Positions 33,238 through 42,324 of a DNA stretch of 64,000 nt are shown one piece after another. How positions within the stretch are numbered: position 1 is the stretch's first letter; every line of letters begins with the position of its first letter. A program made the position numbers and the translations under genes. Source of the stretch: Hymenobacter jeongseonensis (GTDB lineage Bacteria; Bacteroidota; Bacteroidia; Cytophagales; Hymenobacteraceae); the NCBI RefSeq assembly GCF_015694725.1, contig NZ_JADQDQ010000002.1, positions 558,001 to 622,000 on the forward strand. Reading direction: 5' to 3'. The notes beneath the pieces are model-generated. The model was not told where the DNA came from and ran no database searches. It saw only the letters and a list, made by a program, of their open reading frames with translations.

Positions 33238-34476
33238 CTAAGCCCGGCGCAATTCAAATACTGTGATTTCCGGGAGGAAGCCCACGCGTCCTGGGTAGCC
33301 CAAATAGCCCAATCCGGTGTTCACGTACAGTTTTTGGCGGCCTTGCTCGTACAGGCCGGCCCACTGCTTGTACACGTATTGCACGGGGCTCCATTTCAGG
33401 CCGGGCAGGTTTAGGCCGAACTGCATGCCGTGGGTGTGGCCGCTCAGCGTCAGGTCGATGTCGGGGTAATTCAGCACCTGCGCTTCCCAGTGCGAGGGGT
33501 CGTGCGAGAGCAGGATTTTGAACGGCGCATCGCCGCTGTGGGCGTGGGCCTGGGGCAGGTTGCCGTGCTTGGGAAAGTTGGCGTGGCTGCTCCAGTTTTG
33601 CACGCCCAGCACGGCAATTTTATCGTCGCCCCGCGTGATGGTGTGGCTGGTATCGTTGATGAGCGTCCAGCCCATTTGGGCGTGGTTCTGCATCAGCCGC
33701 TGCAGGTTGGCCTGCTTTTCGGCCGGGCTTTCCCACTGCACATAGTCGCCGTAATCGTGGTTGCCGAGGCTGGAGAAAATGGGGTGTTTCGACTCAATCT
33801 TGGCCAGGGCCGGCATGTGCGGCTCTACTTCGGAGGCGCGGTTGTTCACAAGGTCGCCGGTCATGAGCACGAGGTCGGCGGCCTGTTTATTAATCAGCGC
33901 CACGGCCCGTTCCAGCGGCTCGGTGGAGTTGAAGCTGCCGGTGTGTAAGTCGGAAATCTGCACCACTTTGAAGCCGTCGAAGGAAGCCGGCAGGTTGGGG
34001 AAACGCAGCGTCACGCGGCGCACCTGGTAGTCGGTGGCGCCGCGCACCATGCCCCAGAGCAGCGCCACAAACGGAATAGCGCCGAGGCCCAACGCCAGCT
34101 TCGCCAGAAATTCGCTGCGCGGAATGGCATCAACGTCCACGCCCGCGGGCTTCGTGGCCGAGCTCATGGCCCAGCGCACCAGCCGGGTCACGTCTTCCAG
34201 CAGCAGCGGAATCAGAATAAAAAACTTGCCCGCCAGCAGCAGCAAGGGCAGGCTCATGAGGTAGCTTTTGAGCACGGTATTGCCCGCTTGGCGGGTCGAG
34301 CCGGCCCAAAAAGCCAGGCCCCACACGCCCACAGAAACCACCCAGTATAGTATCGAAATAACGCGGCGCGCCGCCAGCGACTGGTGTTGCGCCAAGGTGC
34401 GCACTGCCTGATACCCATACCATTCGGCCAGAACAATCAGGGCCAGAACCAACCATAAAACCAACGGATTTCGCAT
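33238..34476 (-). CDS. Membrane-anchored metallophosphoesterase
   Basis: The 412-residue protein has about four membrane helices in its first 145 residues, then a calcineurin-like phosphoesterase domain. The metal-binding motifs are in order: D176-L-H178 (QISDLHTGS), D208 (TGDLVNN), GNH at 238-240 (LGNHDYGDY), an H in LLSHDPSHW near 325 and GHTHG near 345. This resembles YkuE/YkoQ-type enzymes; some members act on lipid-linked phosphoesters such as UDP-diacylglucosamine, but the substrate here is not known. It is divergent from radC. Confidence 0.92.
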   Translation of the reverse strand: MRNPLVLWLVLALIVLAEWYGYQAVRTLAQHQSLAARRVISILYWVVSVGVWGLAFWAGSTRQAGNTVLKSYLMSLPLLLLAGKFFILIPLLLEDVTRLVRWAMSSATKPAGVDVDAIPRSEFLAKLALGLGAIPFVALLWGMVRGATDYQVRRVTLRFPNLPASFDGFKVVQISDLHTGSFNSTEPLERAVALINKQAADLVLMTGDLVNNRASEVEPHMPALAKIESKHPIFSSLGNHDYGDYVQWESPAEKQANLQRLMQNHAQMGWTLINDTSHTITRGDDKIAVLGVQNWSSHANFPKHGNLPQAHAHSGDAPFKILLSHDPSHWEAQVLNYPDIDLTLSGHTHGMQFGLNLPGLKWSPVQYVYKQWAGLYEQGRQKLYVNTGLGYLGYPGRVGFLPEITVFELRRA

Positions 34477-34602
34477 AATCAGAATTGAAGCGGACGGTGC
34501 CGCCGTAGCTAAACGCCACAGCTGGCTTGGTGTTTAAACGTGCCCGCCGAGCTTTTGCTTTACATTTAATTGACATTTCCCCCTCTACCAACCCCGTGCC
34601 GC

Positions 34603-35397
34603 ATGGAAGCACCTGACAGCCTGACCGAACGCCCTACTCTACCGGTTACAACGCCTCCCCTACCGGTTACAACGCCTCCCCTACCGGGTACGACTCCGCC
34701 CTACGCGCCGCCTGGGGCCCTCGGCATTAAAAGCTGGGCCGAGGAAGACCGGCCCCGCGAAAAGCTGATGGCCAAAGGCCGCGCCGCTCTCTCCGATGCC
34801 GAACTGATTGCCATCCTGCTCGGCTCGGGCACCACCAAGCTGACCGCCGTAGACGTGGCCAAGCTCATGCTGCAAGGCGTGGGCAACGACCTCAATGCGT
34901 TGGCCAAGGAAAGCGTGAAGCAGCTCTGCCGCCACCCCGGCATCGGCGAGGCCAAGGCCATTACCGTAGTGGCCGCCCTGGAGCTGGGCCGCCGCCGCAA
35001 AGAAGCCGACGCCGCCCCGCGCACCACCATCACCTGCTCCCGCGACATCTACCAGCTGATTCGCCCCAACCTGATGGACCTGCCGCACGAGGAATTCTGG
35101 GTCATTCTCCTCAACAGGGCCAACGTGGTGATGCGCAAAACGGCCATCAGCCGCGGCGGCGTGGCCGGCACCGTGGCCGACCCCAAAATGATTTTCAAGG
35201 AAGCCCTGGAGCAGCTGGCGAGCAGCATTATTCTGGTGCACAACCACCCCAGCGGCAACCGCAACCCCAGCGCCGCCGACATTCAGCTCACCAAGAAGCT
35301 GAAAGAAGCTGGCAACTTCCTGGATTTGCCCATTCTCGACCACCTCATCTACTCCGACCAAGGCTACTACAGCTTTGCCGATGAGGGCATGCTGTAG
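34603..35397 (+). CDS. radC: RadC/YeeS-like JAB-domain protein
   Basis: The 264-residue protein has a helix-hairpin-helix segment (HPGIGEAKAI, about 111-120) and a C-terminal JAB/MPN domain with E163 or E164, H213-N-H215 and D226 (VHNHPSGNRNPSAADI), the zinc metalloprotease-like signature. Despite the name, a DNA-repair role for RadC is doubtful. ATG at 34603 is preferred over 34570. The first 40 residues are a Pro/Thr linker built from three 7-residue units (LPVTTPP, LPVTTPP, LPGTTPP) not expected in the family, encoded by a 21-bp tandem repeat. Confidence 0.93.
   Translation: MEAPDSLTERPTLPVTTPPLPVTTPPLPGTTPPYAPPGALGIKSWAEEDRPREKLMAKGRAALSDAELIAILLGSGTTKLTAVDVAKLMLQGVGNDLNALAKESVKQLCRHPGIGEAKAITVVAALELGRRRKEADAAPRTTITCSRDIYQLIRPNLMDLPHEEFWVILLNRANVVMRKTAISRGGVAGTVADPKMIFKEALEQLASSIILVHNHPSGNRNPSAADIQLTKKLKEAGNFLDLPILDHLIYSDQGYYSFADEGML
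34639..34701 (+). repeat. 21-bp tandem repeat inside radC
   Basis: CTACCGGTTACAACGCCTCC C is repeated exactly at 34639-34659 and 34660-34680, with a diverged third unit at 34681-34701. It keeps the reading frame and codes for a repeated LPVTTPP linker. Confidence 0.9.
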
Positions 35398-35806
35398 CGT
35401 CGCCCCGGCACTCCTGCCCCGGCCGGGGCGGCTTGGTGGCAGGTGCGGTATTGGCTTGATATAAAGATTGAGTGTTCTGGCTATGGGAAACGAACGCGCC
35501 TGTTTCTTGGCTCATCGACCCAATACAAGCACGCCCCTGCCTACCGTTCCTCGTAGCGAATGCCCGGAGTTCGCGGCAGCAATGGCAAACGAGCCTAATA
35601 CCCGTCGCTCAGCGCAACGAATGCAAGTGCGGCTGAAATCATTTGTAATACCGAGGGATTTACCCTAAATTATTACCCGTTTCCCCTGGCCGGCTTTCCC
35701 ACCTTGGTCCCAGTTCAGCTTATTAGGAATGCTTAGGGTTAAGCTAGAGTGCCAGCCTTGATTTCGGCTTCCCAAAGCCGGAGTAATCACCTTAGGCCCT
35801 ACCCGC
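35398..35806. other. Intergenic region after radC
   Basis: No supported gene. A short GC-rich stem (GCCCCGGC/GCCGGGGC, 35402-35429) just after radC could be a weak terminator but has no T run. An open frame of 66 codons at 35468-35668 has no coding features. Confidence 0.5.
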
Positions 35807-37552
35807 ATGAAGCCTCATCGCATCTGCACCATGGTAGCAGCGCTGGCGTTGCTCACCGGCTGTTTCACCAAGCAGCCACCGACGGGCCGTGCGGTGGCAC
35901 CCCCGGTCCAACCCCTCACGGTGACCTCTTGCGCGGCCCCCGTCACGGCCGATACCGCGTGGTACGCTTCCGGCCAAAAAGCCCCGCTGCTGCCCGGCCT
36001 CACGGGCATCACCATGGCCATCAGTTCGCCGCGCCCGGAAGCCGTGGCTTATTTTCGGCAGGGCCTCATGCTGGCATATGGCTTCAACCACGCCGAAGCT
36101 GCCCGCTCGTTCCACGAAGCCACGCGCCAGGACTCGACTTGCGCGATGGGCTACTGGGGCTTTGCTTACGTACTGGGGCCCAATTACAACGCCGGGATGG
36201 AGGCCGATAATTTTGTCCGGGCCTACCGCGCCGTGCGGCAGGCCCAGCGCCTAGCGCCCCGCGCCACCCCCCGCGAGCAAGCGTTGATTGCGGCCCTGGC
36301 CCGGCGCTACCCGCCTACCCCGGTGCCCGACCGCTCCGCCTACGACCGCGCCTACGCCGCGGCCATGGGCGGGGTCTACCGGCAATTCCCCGACGACCCC
36401 GACGTGGGCGCCCTCTATGCCGAGGCCCTGATGGACCTGCACCCCTGGGACATCTGGCAGAAAAATGGCCAGCCCCAACCGTGGACGGCAGAAATCATCT
36501 CCACCCTGGAGCAGGCTTTGCGGCGCAGTTCCCAGCACGCCGGGGCCAACCACTTTTACATCCACGCCACCGAAGCCTCGGCGCACCCCGAAGCGGCCAA
36601 TGCCAGTGCCCAGCGGCTGACCCGCCTGGTGCCGGGCGCCGGCCACTTGCTGCACATGCCGTCGCACACCTACATCCGCACCGGGGCCTACCACCAAGGC
36701 ACGCTGGCCAACCAGCGCGCCCTGCAAGCCGATAGCACCTACACTGCGGCCTGCCACGCCCAGGGCGCTTACCCGCTGGCCTACCACCCGCACAACTACC
36801 ACTTTCTGACGGCCACAGCCACCCTCGAAGGGGCCAGCCGCTTGGCGCTGCAAGGCGCGGCCAAACTAGCTGGCCACGTAAGCAAGCCCCTGATGAAAGA
36901 CCCGGTGTTGGGGCCCTCGCTGCAGCATTTTTACACCATTCCCTACAACGTGGCCGTGAAATTTGGGCGCTGGGACCAAGTGCTGGCTATGACCAATTTC
37001 GACACCACGCTGGTGTACCCGGAAGCCATTCGCCATTACGCCCGGGGCATGGCCTGGGCCGGAAAACAGAACCTTGAGCCGGCTCGGCGAGAACTGGCGC
37101 AGCTGCGGCGGCTCGCGCGGGATACGGCGGCGCTGAAGGGCATTCTGTTCGGCATCAACCCCATGCGGGCTATCCTGGAAATTGCCCAGCGCGAGCTGGC
37201 GGGCGCCATCCTATACCGCGAGGGCCGCTACCCGCAAAGCATCGCGGTATTGCGCGAAGCCGTTGCGCTGGAAGACCAGCTCAAATACAACGAGCCGCCG
37301 GACTGGTTCTTTTCGGTGCGTCACCAGCTCGGGCCCGTTCTGCTCGCGGCCCAACGGTACCAAGACGCCATCGACGTGTACGAGCAGGACCTGGCGCGCT
37401 TGCCGCACAACGGCTGGGCCTTGTCCGGGCTCTACCAAGCACAGCGCGCGGCCGGCCAAGTTGCGCAGGCGCAACACACCAAACGGGCGCTGGATGCGGC
37501 CTGGCAGTGGGCCGACACTAAATTGGTGGCGTCCGTTGTGCAACCGCAATAG
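35807..37552 (+). CDS. TPR-repeat lipoprotein
   Basis: The 581-residue protein has a lipoprotein signal (lipobox LLTGC, C19). Tetratricopeptide-like helical pairs follow through most of its length (AVAYFRQGLMLAYGFNHAEAARSFHEA near 80-105, and late repeats near 465-565). Conserved segments GYWGFAYVLGPNYN, HLLHMPSHTYIR and AYPLAYHPHNYHFL suggest a specific family of periplasmic TPR proteins whose function is not known to me. Histidine-rich motifs in the middle could bind metal, which is speculation. The gene stands alone, converging on the M1 peptidase gene across a 218-base gap with nothing notable. Confidence 0.88.
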   Translation: MKPHRICTMVAALALLTGCFTKQPPTGRAVAPPVQPLTVTSCAAPVTADTAWYASGQKAPLLPGLTGITMAISSPRPEAVAYFRQGLMLAYGFNHAEAARSFHEATRQDSTCAMGYWGFAYVLGPNYNAGMEADNFVRAYRAVRQAQRLAPRATPREQALIAALARRYPPTPVPDRSAYDRAYAAAMGGVYRQFPDDPDVGALYAEALMDLHPWDIWQKNGQPQPWTAEIISTLEQALRRSSQHAGANHFYIHATEASAHPEAANASAQRLTRLVPGAGHLLHMPSHTYIRTGAYHQGTLANQRALQADSTYTAACHAQGAYPLAYHPHNYHFLTATATLEGASRLALQGAAKLAGHVSKPLMKDPVLGPSLQHFYTIPYNVAVKFGRWDQVLAMTNFDTTLVYPEAIRHYARGMAWAGKQNLEPARRELAQLRRLARDTAALKGILFGINPMRAILEIAQRELAGAILYREGRYPQSIAVLREAVALEDQLKYNEPPDWFFSVRHQLGPVLLAAQRYQDAIDVYEQDLARLPHNGWALSGLYQAQRAAGQVAQAQHTKRALDAAWQWADTKLVASVVQPQ

Positions 37553-37770
37553 CTTCATCACCAGCTACGGGCAGCCCGTTCGCCCCGCAGGTCGGCATCT
37601 GCCTCGGCCAAGAGAAGGCCATCGTATAATTCTCCGAGCGTAATCGCCTCTCACAGCATAGTGTCCGGGCAAGGCATAGGAAATTTATCACGGGCGCATA
37701 GTTGGTACAATGGACTGCGTTGCAGCGAGTTCGACCAAACGGTATTTCACCCTTGGCCCAACCATGCCTC

Positions 37771-40233
37771 TCATTTCGCAGCATTAATTTCCGTTGCTGC
37801 CTGTTCAACCAACGCCGCAACTTGAACCCCGTTGGGACGCGTGGACTGCCGCTTCTGAATCTGCCGCAGCAGGTCAATCAGGCGCTCGGAGTTGATGTAG
37901 GGTTTGTATTTTACCGTCAGGTCTTTGATGCGGCCGATGCCTTGCGCCAATGCCGTTGGGTCGTCGAGCCGCCCGAGTATATCGCCGAAACCGGGCAGCA
38001 TATCGAACTGGCCCGTAGCGTCGGCGGCATCGTATTTAGCCAGCATTAGAGGCCAGTGCTCCGGGCCGCCCGCCTGACCATACACATTCACCAAGGCAGC
38101 GGTGAGGGCGCCTTTGTTGTCGGTTTCGAAAGTCTTGGCCCGAGCCAGCGCCTGCCCAGGATTCAGCGGCACCAGTCCCAGGAGCGCCGCCCCCTGCACA
38201 CGGTACGACTTGCTGGCGAGAGCCTTGGCAAAGACCGAAGCGTAACGCTTTTCATTCAGTGAGCTCAGAGCATTGAGGGCGGCGGTTTGCACCTGCACCG
38301 AGGCATCGGCCACGGCCAGCTTCTCCAGTTGGGGAGCGGCGGCTTGGCGCAGGGCAACGTTTTTGAGGTCGAGCAGTTGGATGGCCATTTCGCGGAGCGC
38401 GGCCGACTTGTCGGCCAGGCCCGCCACCAGGATTTGCTGCGCTAGTGGGTTCGCTTGCTGGGCTTGGGCGGCGGTGAGGGCTTCGCGGCGGTCGAGGTAG
38501 CGCGGGGCGTGGCGGTACTGGTAGGCAAATTCGGCCAGGGTTTTATGGTCTTGCTTCTGCCACACCAGCACTTTTGCAGCGTCCACGTTCACTAAGCCGG
38601 GCTTGGTGGCGGCCGGGAAATACAGCGTGTCCACGGCGTGGCGCAGGGTGGCGGGGAAGTGCTGGGCGCGGCCGTTGGTGTAGAGGTCTACCGTGAGTGG
38701 CAGCACGAACGGCTCGCCGGCCTGGGTTTGGCGCACCACCACGGCCTGGCGCTTGCGGGCAGCATCCCATTTATAATCGATGGTGACCACGGGGTGCCCG
38801 GCGCGGTAATACCACTGGTTGAAAAACCAGTTCAGGTCCTGGCCCGAAGCTTCTTCGAGGGCCAGCCGCAGTTGGTGGGGCTCGCCGGTACCAAAGGCAT
38901 TCTGCTTGAGGAAGCGCTGCAAGCCTTGGAAAAACACGTCCTCGCCCACGTGAGCCCGTAGCATGTTCAGAATATTGCCGCCCTTCTGGTACACCACGGC
39001 GTCGAACATATCGTCCTTCTCTTGGTACTGCGGGCGCACCACGGGCTTCAGAAAATTGCTGGGGTTGCGGAAGTAGGTGCGCAGGCTGATGTCGGCCTGC
39101 TGCTGGCCAGCATCGGCGCCGTACTCGTGCTCGGCCCACAGCACCTCACTGAAGTTGGCAAACGACTCGTTGATGGTCAGGTTGCCCCAGCTTTCGGCCG
39201 TCACGTAGTCCCCGAACCAGTGGTGAAACAGCTCGTGGGCAATTTCGCGCTCCACGCCGGCATACTGCCAGTCCAGTAGCTCACGCGCCGAGCCCTGGGC
39301 CTGCTCGCCAAAGAGCGAAGCCGTGGTGTTTTCCATGGCACCGGCCACGAATTCGCGGCACACCACCTGGCTGTACTTGCTCCAAGGATAATCAACCCCG
39401 AGGCGTTGGGAGAAAAACTCCAGCATGCGGGGCGTCTTCCCAAAAATGGCCCGGGCCTGGGCCGCGTACTGCGGCTCGAGGTAGTAGTTCACTTCCTTGC
39501 CGCGCCAGGAGTCTTTGGTAATGCGGAAGTCGCCCACGGCCATCATAAACAGGTAAGGTGCATGCGGCTCCTCCATTTTCCAGGTGTCGGTGCGCAGGCC
39601 GGGGCCGGCGGCCACTTGCTGCACCAACTTACCGTTGCTGAGCGTGACGTACTTACTGGGCACGGTCAGGCTGATTTCTTGGGTGGTTTTCTGGTTGGTT
39701 TCATCGATGGTCGGAAACCAGACGGAGTTGGCGTCCGGCTCGCCCTGCGTCCAGATTTGCACCGGCTTGCCTTTCACGGCACTATCGGGGTTGATGAAAT
39801 ACAGGCCCTTGGCCCCGCGGATGGCCGCGCCGCCCTTGGTGCCCAGCTCGTCGGGCTTGGCCGTGTACTCGAGGTAAATGGTGTACGGCTCGCCCGCGGG
39901 CACCACGCGCCCCAGCCGAATCAGCAATTGGTGCTGGTTGTAGTCGTATTTCAGCGGCGTGGTGGTGCTGCCTTGCACCAGCGCTACCATATTGATGTCC
40001 ATGCCCTTGGCGTCGAGCCGCAGCGTGTCGGTGGCTTGAGCGTAGGGCTTTAGGGTCACCCATTCGCGCCCGTACAAGTAGCGCTTGGCGTAGTCGAACC
40101 GAACATCGAGCTTGGTGTGCACCAAGTTGTTGACCTGACGAGCGGTGGGCCGCTGAGGCAGAGTGGCCGGTTGCTGGGCAAAAGCCGAAAAGAGGCCGCC
40201 CAGGTAGAAGGCCAGCAAGAAGAATTTGCGCAT
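37771..40233 (-). CDS. Secreted M1 family aminopeptidase
   Basis: The 820-residue zinc metallopeptidase has a signal peptide (FLLAFYLGGLFSAFAQ). Substrate-recognition GAMEN is at 298-302 and the zinc site is H333-E-L-F-H337 with E356, the standard HExxH-x18-E of M1. A beta-domain and C-terminal HEAT-like repeats (about 600-790) follow, as in leukotriene A4 hydrolase and aminopeptidase N. It should cleave N-terminal residues from peptides in the periplasm or outside the cell. ATG at 40233 precedes the signal directly; 40275 would add 14 unlikely residues. Divergent from the DUF1684 gene. Confidence 0.95.
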   Translation of the reverse strand: MRKFFLLAFYLGGLFSAFAQQPATLPQRPTARQVNNLVHTKLDVRFDYAKRYLYGREWVTLKPYAQATDTLRLDAKGMDINMVALVQGSTTTPLKYDYNQHQLLIRLGRVVPAGEPYTIYLEYTAKPDELGTKGGAAIRGAKGLYFINPDSAVKGKPVQIWTQGEPDANSVWFPTIDETNQKTTQEISLTVPSKYVTLSNGKLVQQVAAGPGLRTDTWKMEEPHAPYLFMMAVGDFRITKDSWRGKEVNYYLEPQYAAQARAIFGKTPRMLEFFSQRLGVDYPWSKYSQVVCREFVAGAMENTTASLFGEQAQGSARELLDWQYAGVEREIAHELFHHWFGDYVTAESWGNLTINESFANFSEVLWAEHEYGADAGQQQADISLRTYFRNPSNFLKPVVRPQYQEKDDMFDAVVYQKGGNILNMLRAHVGEDVFFQGLQRFLKQNAFGTGEPHQLRLALEEASGQDLNWFFNQWYYRAGHPVVTIDYKWDAARKRQAVVVRQTQAGEPFVLPLTVDLYTNGRAQHFPATLRHAVDTLYFPAATKPGLVNVDAAKVLVWQKQDHKTLAEFAYQYRHAPRYLDRREALTAAQAQQANPLAQQILVAGLADKSAALREMAIQLLDLKNVALRQAAAPQLEKLAVADASVQVQTAALNALSSLNEKRYASVFAKALASKSYRVQGAALLGLVPLNPGQALARAKTFETDNKGALTAALVNVYGQAGGPEHWPLMLAKYDAADATGQFDMLPGFGDILGRLDDPTALAQGIGRIKDLTVKYKPYINSERLIDLLRQIQKRQSTRPNGVQVAALVEQAATEINAAK

Positions 40234-40328
40234 GAGGCAGAACAAGCAAGTACCGGGAATGGTAGTCGGGGCCAAAGATGCCGCCCGGAGTGCCTGCGGT
40301 TGCCTACCTTTTCAAAAAGAAATTTCGA

Positions 40329-40940
40329 ATGATTAAAAAAATAGCAATTGCCCTCGCCGTAATAGGAATTATTTTCTATTCCTTGAACGACACAAAACTC
40401 GACATCAGCACTTTTTCGGCGCAGATAAATAAAGCCCGCAAAGAAAAAAATAAGTCCTTTCGCCAATCTGAAAATTCGCCCCTGGCTACTGCAGAAAAGG
40501 CAAGTTTTGACAGTCTGAAATATTATCCGGCCAATTTAGAATTTGTAATTAATGCCGCTATTTCTCGCAACGAAAAACCCGACACGGTAACGATGCAAAT
40601 GAGCGATAATCGCACGGAGAAATATTTAAATTGGGGCAAGGCCAAATTTGATATAGAGAAAAAGCCGCAGCAATTAACCATTTATTTAAAAGCGTCCGGC
40701 AAAGATTCAACCCTATTCATCCCGTTCACCGACCTCACCAACGGCAGCGAAACCTACGGCGGCGGCCGCTACCTCGATGCGCCGGTTCCCAAGCTCAATG
40801 TGGGCGAGCTGAAGCTGGATTTTAACTCCGCCTACAATCCTTTCTGTGCTTACAATAACGAATACAGCTGCCCGGTGCCCCCGGCCGACAACCGCCTCCA
40901 GGTAGCTATTCCGGCCGGCGAGAAGTCGTACCACGAGTAA
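40329..40940 (+). CDS. DUF1684 family protein
   Basis: The 203-residue protein has an N-terminal hydrophobic anchor (KKIAIALAVIGIIFYSL). The DUF1684 core follows, with FIPFTDLTNGSETYGGGRYLD, then LDFNSAYNPFCAYNNEYSCPVPP and the AGEKSY end. The family is of unknown function; the conserved Cys pair and aromatic residues are intact. ATG at 40329 was chosen. The first 370 bases are AT-rich with AAA, ATT and TTA codons, while the last 240 bases (the conserved core) are GC-rich like the neighbours, so the gene has a mixed composition. Confidence 0.9.
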   Translation: MIKKIAIALAVIGIIFYSLNDTKLDISTFSAQINKARKEKNKSFRQSENSPLATAEKASFDSLKYYPANLEFVINAAISRNEKPDTVTMQMSDNRTEKYLNWGKAKFDIEKKPQQLTIYLKASGKDSTLFIPFTDLTNGSETYGGGRYLDAPVPKLNVGELKLDFNSAYNPFCAYNNEYSCPVPPADNRLQVAIPAGEKSYHE

Positions 40941-41094
40941 TTCGGTCGGTGCTGGTGCCGCTGGTGCTTTAACGGCTCGCAAACTTGTGCGAGGCAACTG
41001 GGTTATGGTCACGATTTTCGGTGGCGGCTCCTGCCACAGGGCCAAGCCACTGGAAAATCCCAGTGACAACTCTTAACCAACAAACGAAAAACCG

Positions 41095-41886
41095 ATGAAA
41101 TTCACCCTTCTTCTCTCGGCCGCGCTGGCGGCTTTCGCGGCTTCGGCGCAGGCTCAAACGGCCACCCCCACCCCGGTTGCGCCGCGCGTGGCCGCCGACC
41201 AAATTGCAACCAAAAAAGGCCCTCTCACGGTGCAGCCCATCACGCACGGCAGCGTGGTGCTGACGTGGAACGGCAAAACCATTTACGTGGACCCCTATGG
41301 CGGGGCTGCGGCTTATGCCGGGCTGGCCGCGCCCGATGTTATCCTAATCACCGACATTCACGGCGACCACCTCGACCCGCAAACGTTGGCGGGCCTTTCC
41401 GTGGGCAAAGCCCTCATGGTGGTGCCCAAAGCAGTGGCGGAGAAGCTGCCGGCAGAGTACAAGGCGCAGGTTCGCATCCTGAACAACGGCCAGCGGCTCG
41501 ACACGCTGGGGATGACGGTGTCGGCCATTCCGATGTACAACCTGCCCGAAACGGCCGACGCGCCGCACACCAAAGGCCGCGGCAACGGCTACGTGCTGGG
41601 CTTGGGCGGAAAAAACGTCTATTTATCCGGCGACACCGAAGACATTGTCGAAATGCGTGCCCTCAAGGGCATCGACGTGGCCTTCGTGTGCATGAACCTG
41701 CCCTACACCATGGACGTGAACCAGGCCGCGCAGGGCGTACTGGCCTTCAAGCCTGGCATTGTGTACCCCTACCACTACCGGGGCCAGAACGGCCTGAGCG
41801 ACGTAGACGGCTTCAAGAAAACCGTGAATGCGGCTAACAAGAAAATTGACGTGCGCCTGCGCAACTGGTACCCAGCGGCCCAGTAA
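41095..41886 (+). CDS. Secreted MBL-fold metallohydrolase-like protein
   Basis: The 263-residue protein has a signal peptide (FTLLLSAALAAFAASAQAQ). A metallo-beta-lactamase fold follows: HGSVVLTWNGKTIYVDPYGG, then the metal motif, then IPMYN, YLSGDTEDI and a late YPYHYRGQNG. The motif, usually HxHxDH, is D87-I-H89-G-D91-H92, so the first histidine is an aspartate. Similar TDIHxDH forms occur in secreted UPF0173-like hydrolases, so activity is likely kept, possibly with altered metal use. The substrate is unknown. It is 154 bases downstream of the DUF1684 gene. Confidence 0.9.
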   Translation: MKFTLLLSAALAAFAASAQAQTATPTPVAPRVAADQIATKKGPLTVQPITHGSVVLTWNGKTIYVDPYGGAAAYAGLAAPDVILITDIHGDHLDPQTLAGLSVGKALMVVPKAVAEKLPAEYKAQVRILNNGQRLDTLGMTVSAIPMYNLPETADAPHTKGRGNGYVLGLGGKNVYLSGDTEDIVEMRALKGIDVAFVCMNLPYTMDVNQAAQGVLAFKPGIVYPYHYRGQNGLSDVDGFKKTVNAANKKIDVRLRNWYPAAQ

Positions 41887-41903
41887 GGCAACCGAACACC
41901 GCA

Positions 41904-41947
41904 GAACGTCCTGCCGAGCCGTGAGCTTGGCAGGACGTTTTTTTTGT
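41904..41947 (+). terminator. Terminator of the MBL-fold gene
   Basis: AACGTCCTGCC and GGCAGGACGTT form an 11-bp stem followed by eight T residues. Confidence 0.9.
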
Positions 41948-42265
41948 GCCAACGCCTAACTCACCAATTAGTTGAGGGCACCAGCATTAGCTGGACCAAT
42001 CGGCACGCCAAAAACCTCCCTTTGCCTTTCTGACCCCTTTTCTTGAAGCTGAATTTCGCTGCTTGCCTCTGCCACTGAGAAGATGCTAGTGCAAGGGCCC
42101 GTGTTGGCCTGGCATGGCCCCACGCCACGCCTCCACCAACCAGGATGGCTAAGGCATATCTGTTAAAGACAAGCACAGTAAGCAGCGGCTGACGACTCTC
42201 CGGCAGGAGCAAGTATTCTTATGAAGCCAGCTCCCATTTCTTCTTAGCTGGCTTTCCCTGGTTTG
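41948..42265. other. Intergenic region before pheT
   Basis: No gene, RNA or repeat was recognised in this stretch. A short frame on the minus strand (41961-42212) has no coding features. Confidence 0.5.
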
Positions 42266-42273
42266 TACCTTTG
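42266..42273 (+). promoter_or_regulatory. Bacteroidota -7 element for pheT
   Basis: TACCTTTG matches TAnnTTTG, 51 bases before the pheT ATG. No obvious -33 element and no leader-peptide attenuator was seen. Confidence 0.5.
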
Positions 42274-42324
42274 CCGTCCGGCCCTGCTCACGGGCCTTCG
42301 GCAACCGACTACTGACACCTCCTC

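Noticed and set aside
34639..34701. Direct repeats that might suggest CRISPR
   Set aside because: The units are adjacent with no spacers and lie in frame inside radC.
35468..35668. 66-codon plus-strand frame after radC
   Set aside because: No start context, signal or similarity; composition does not look coding.
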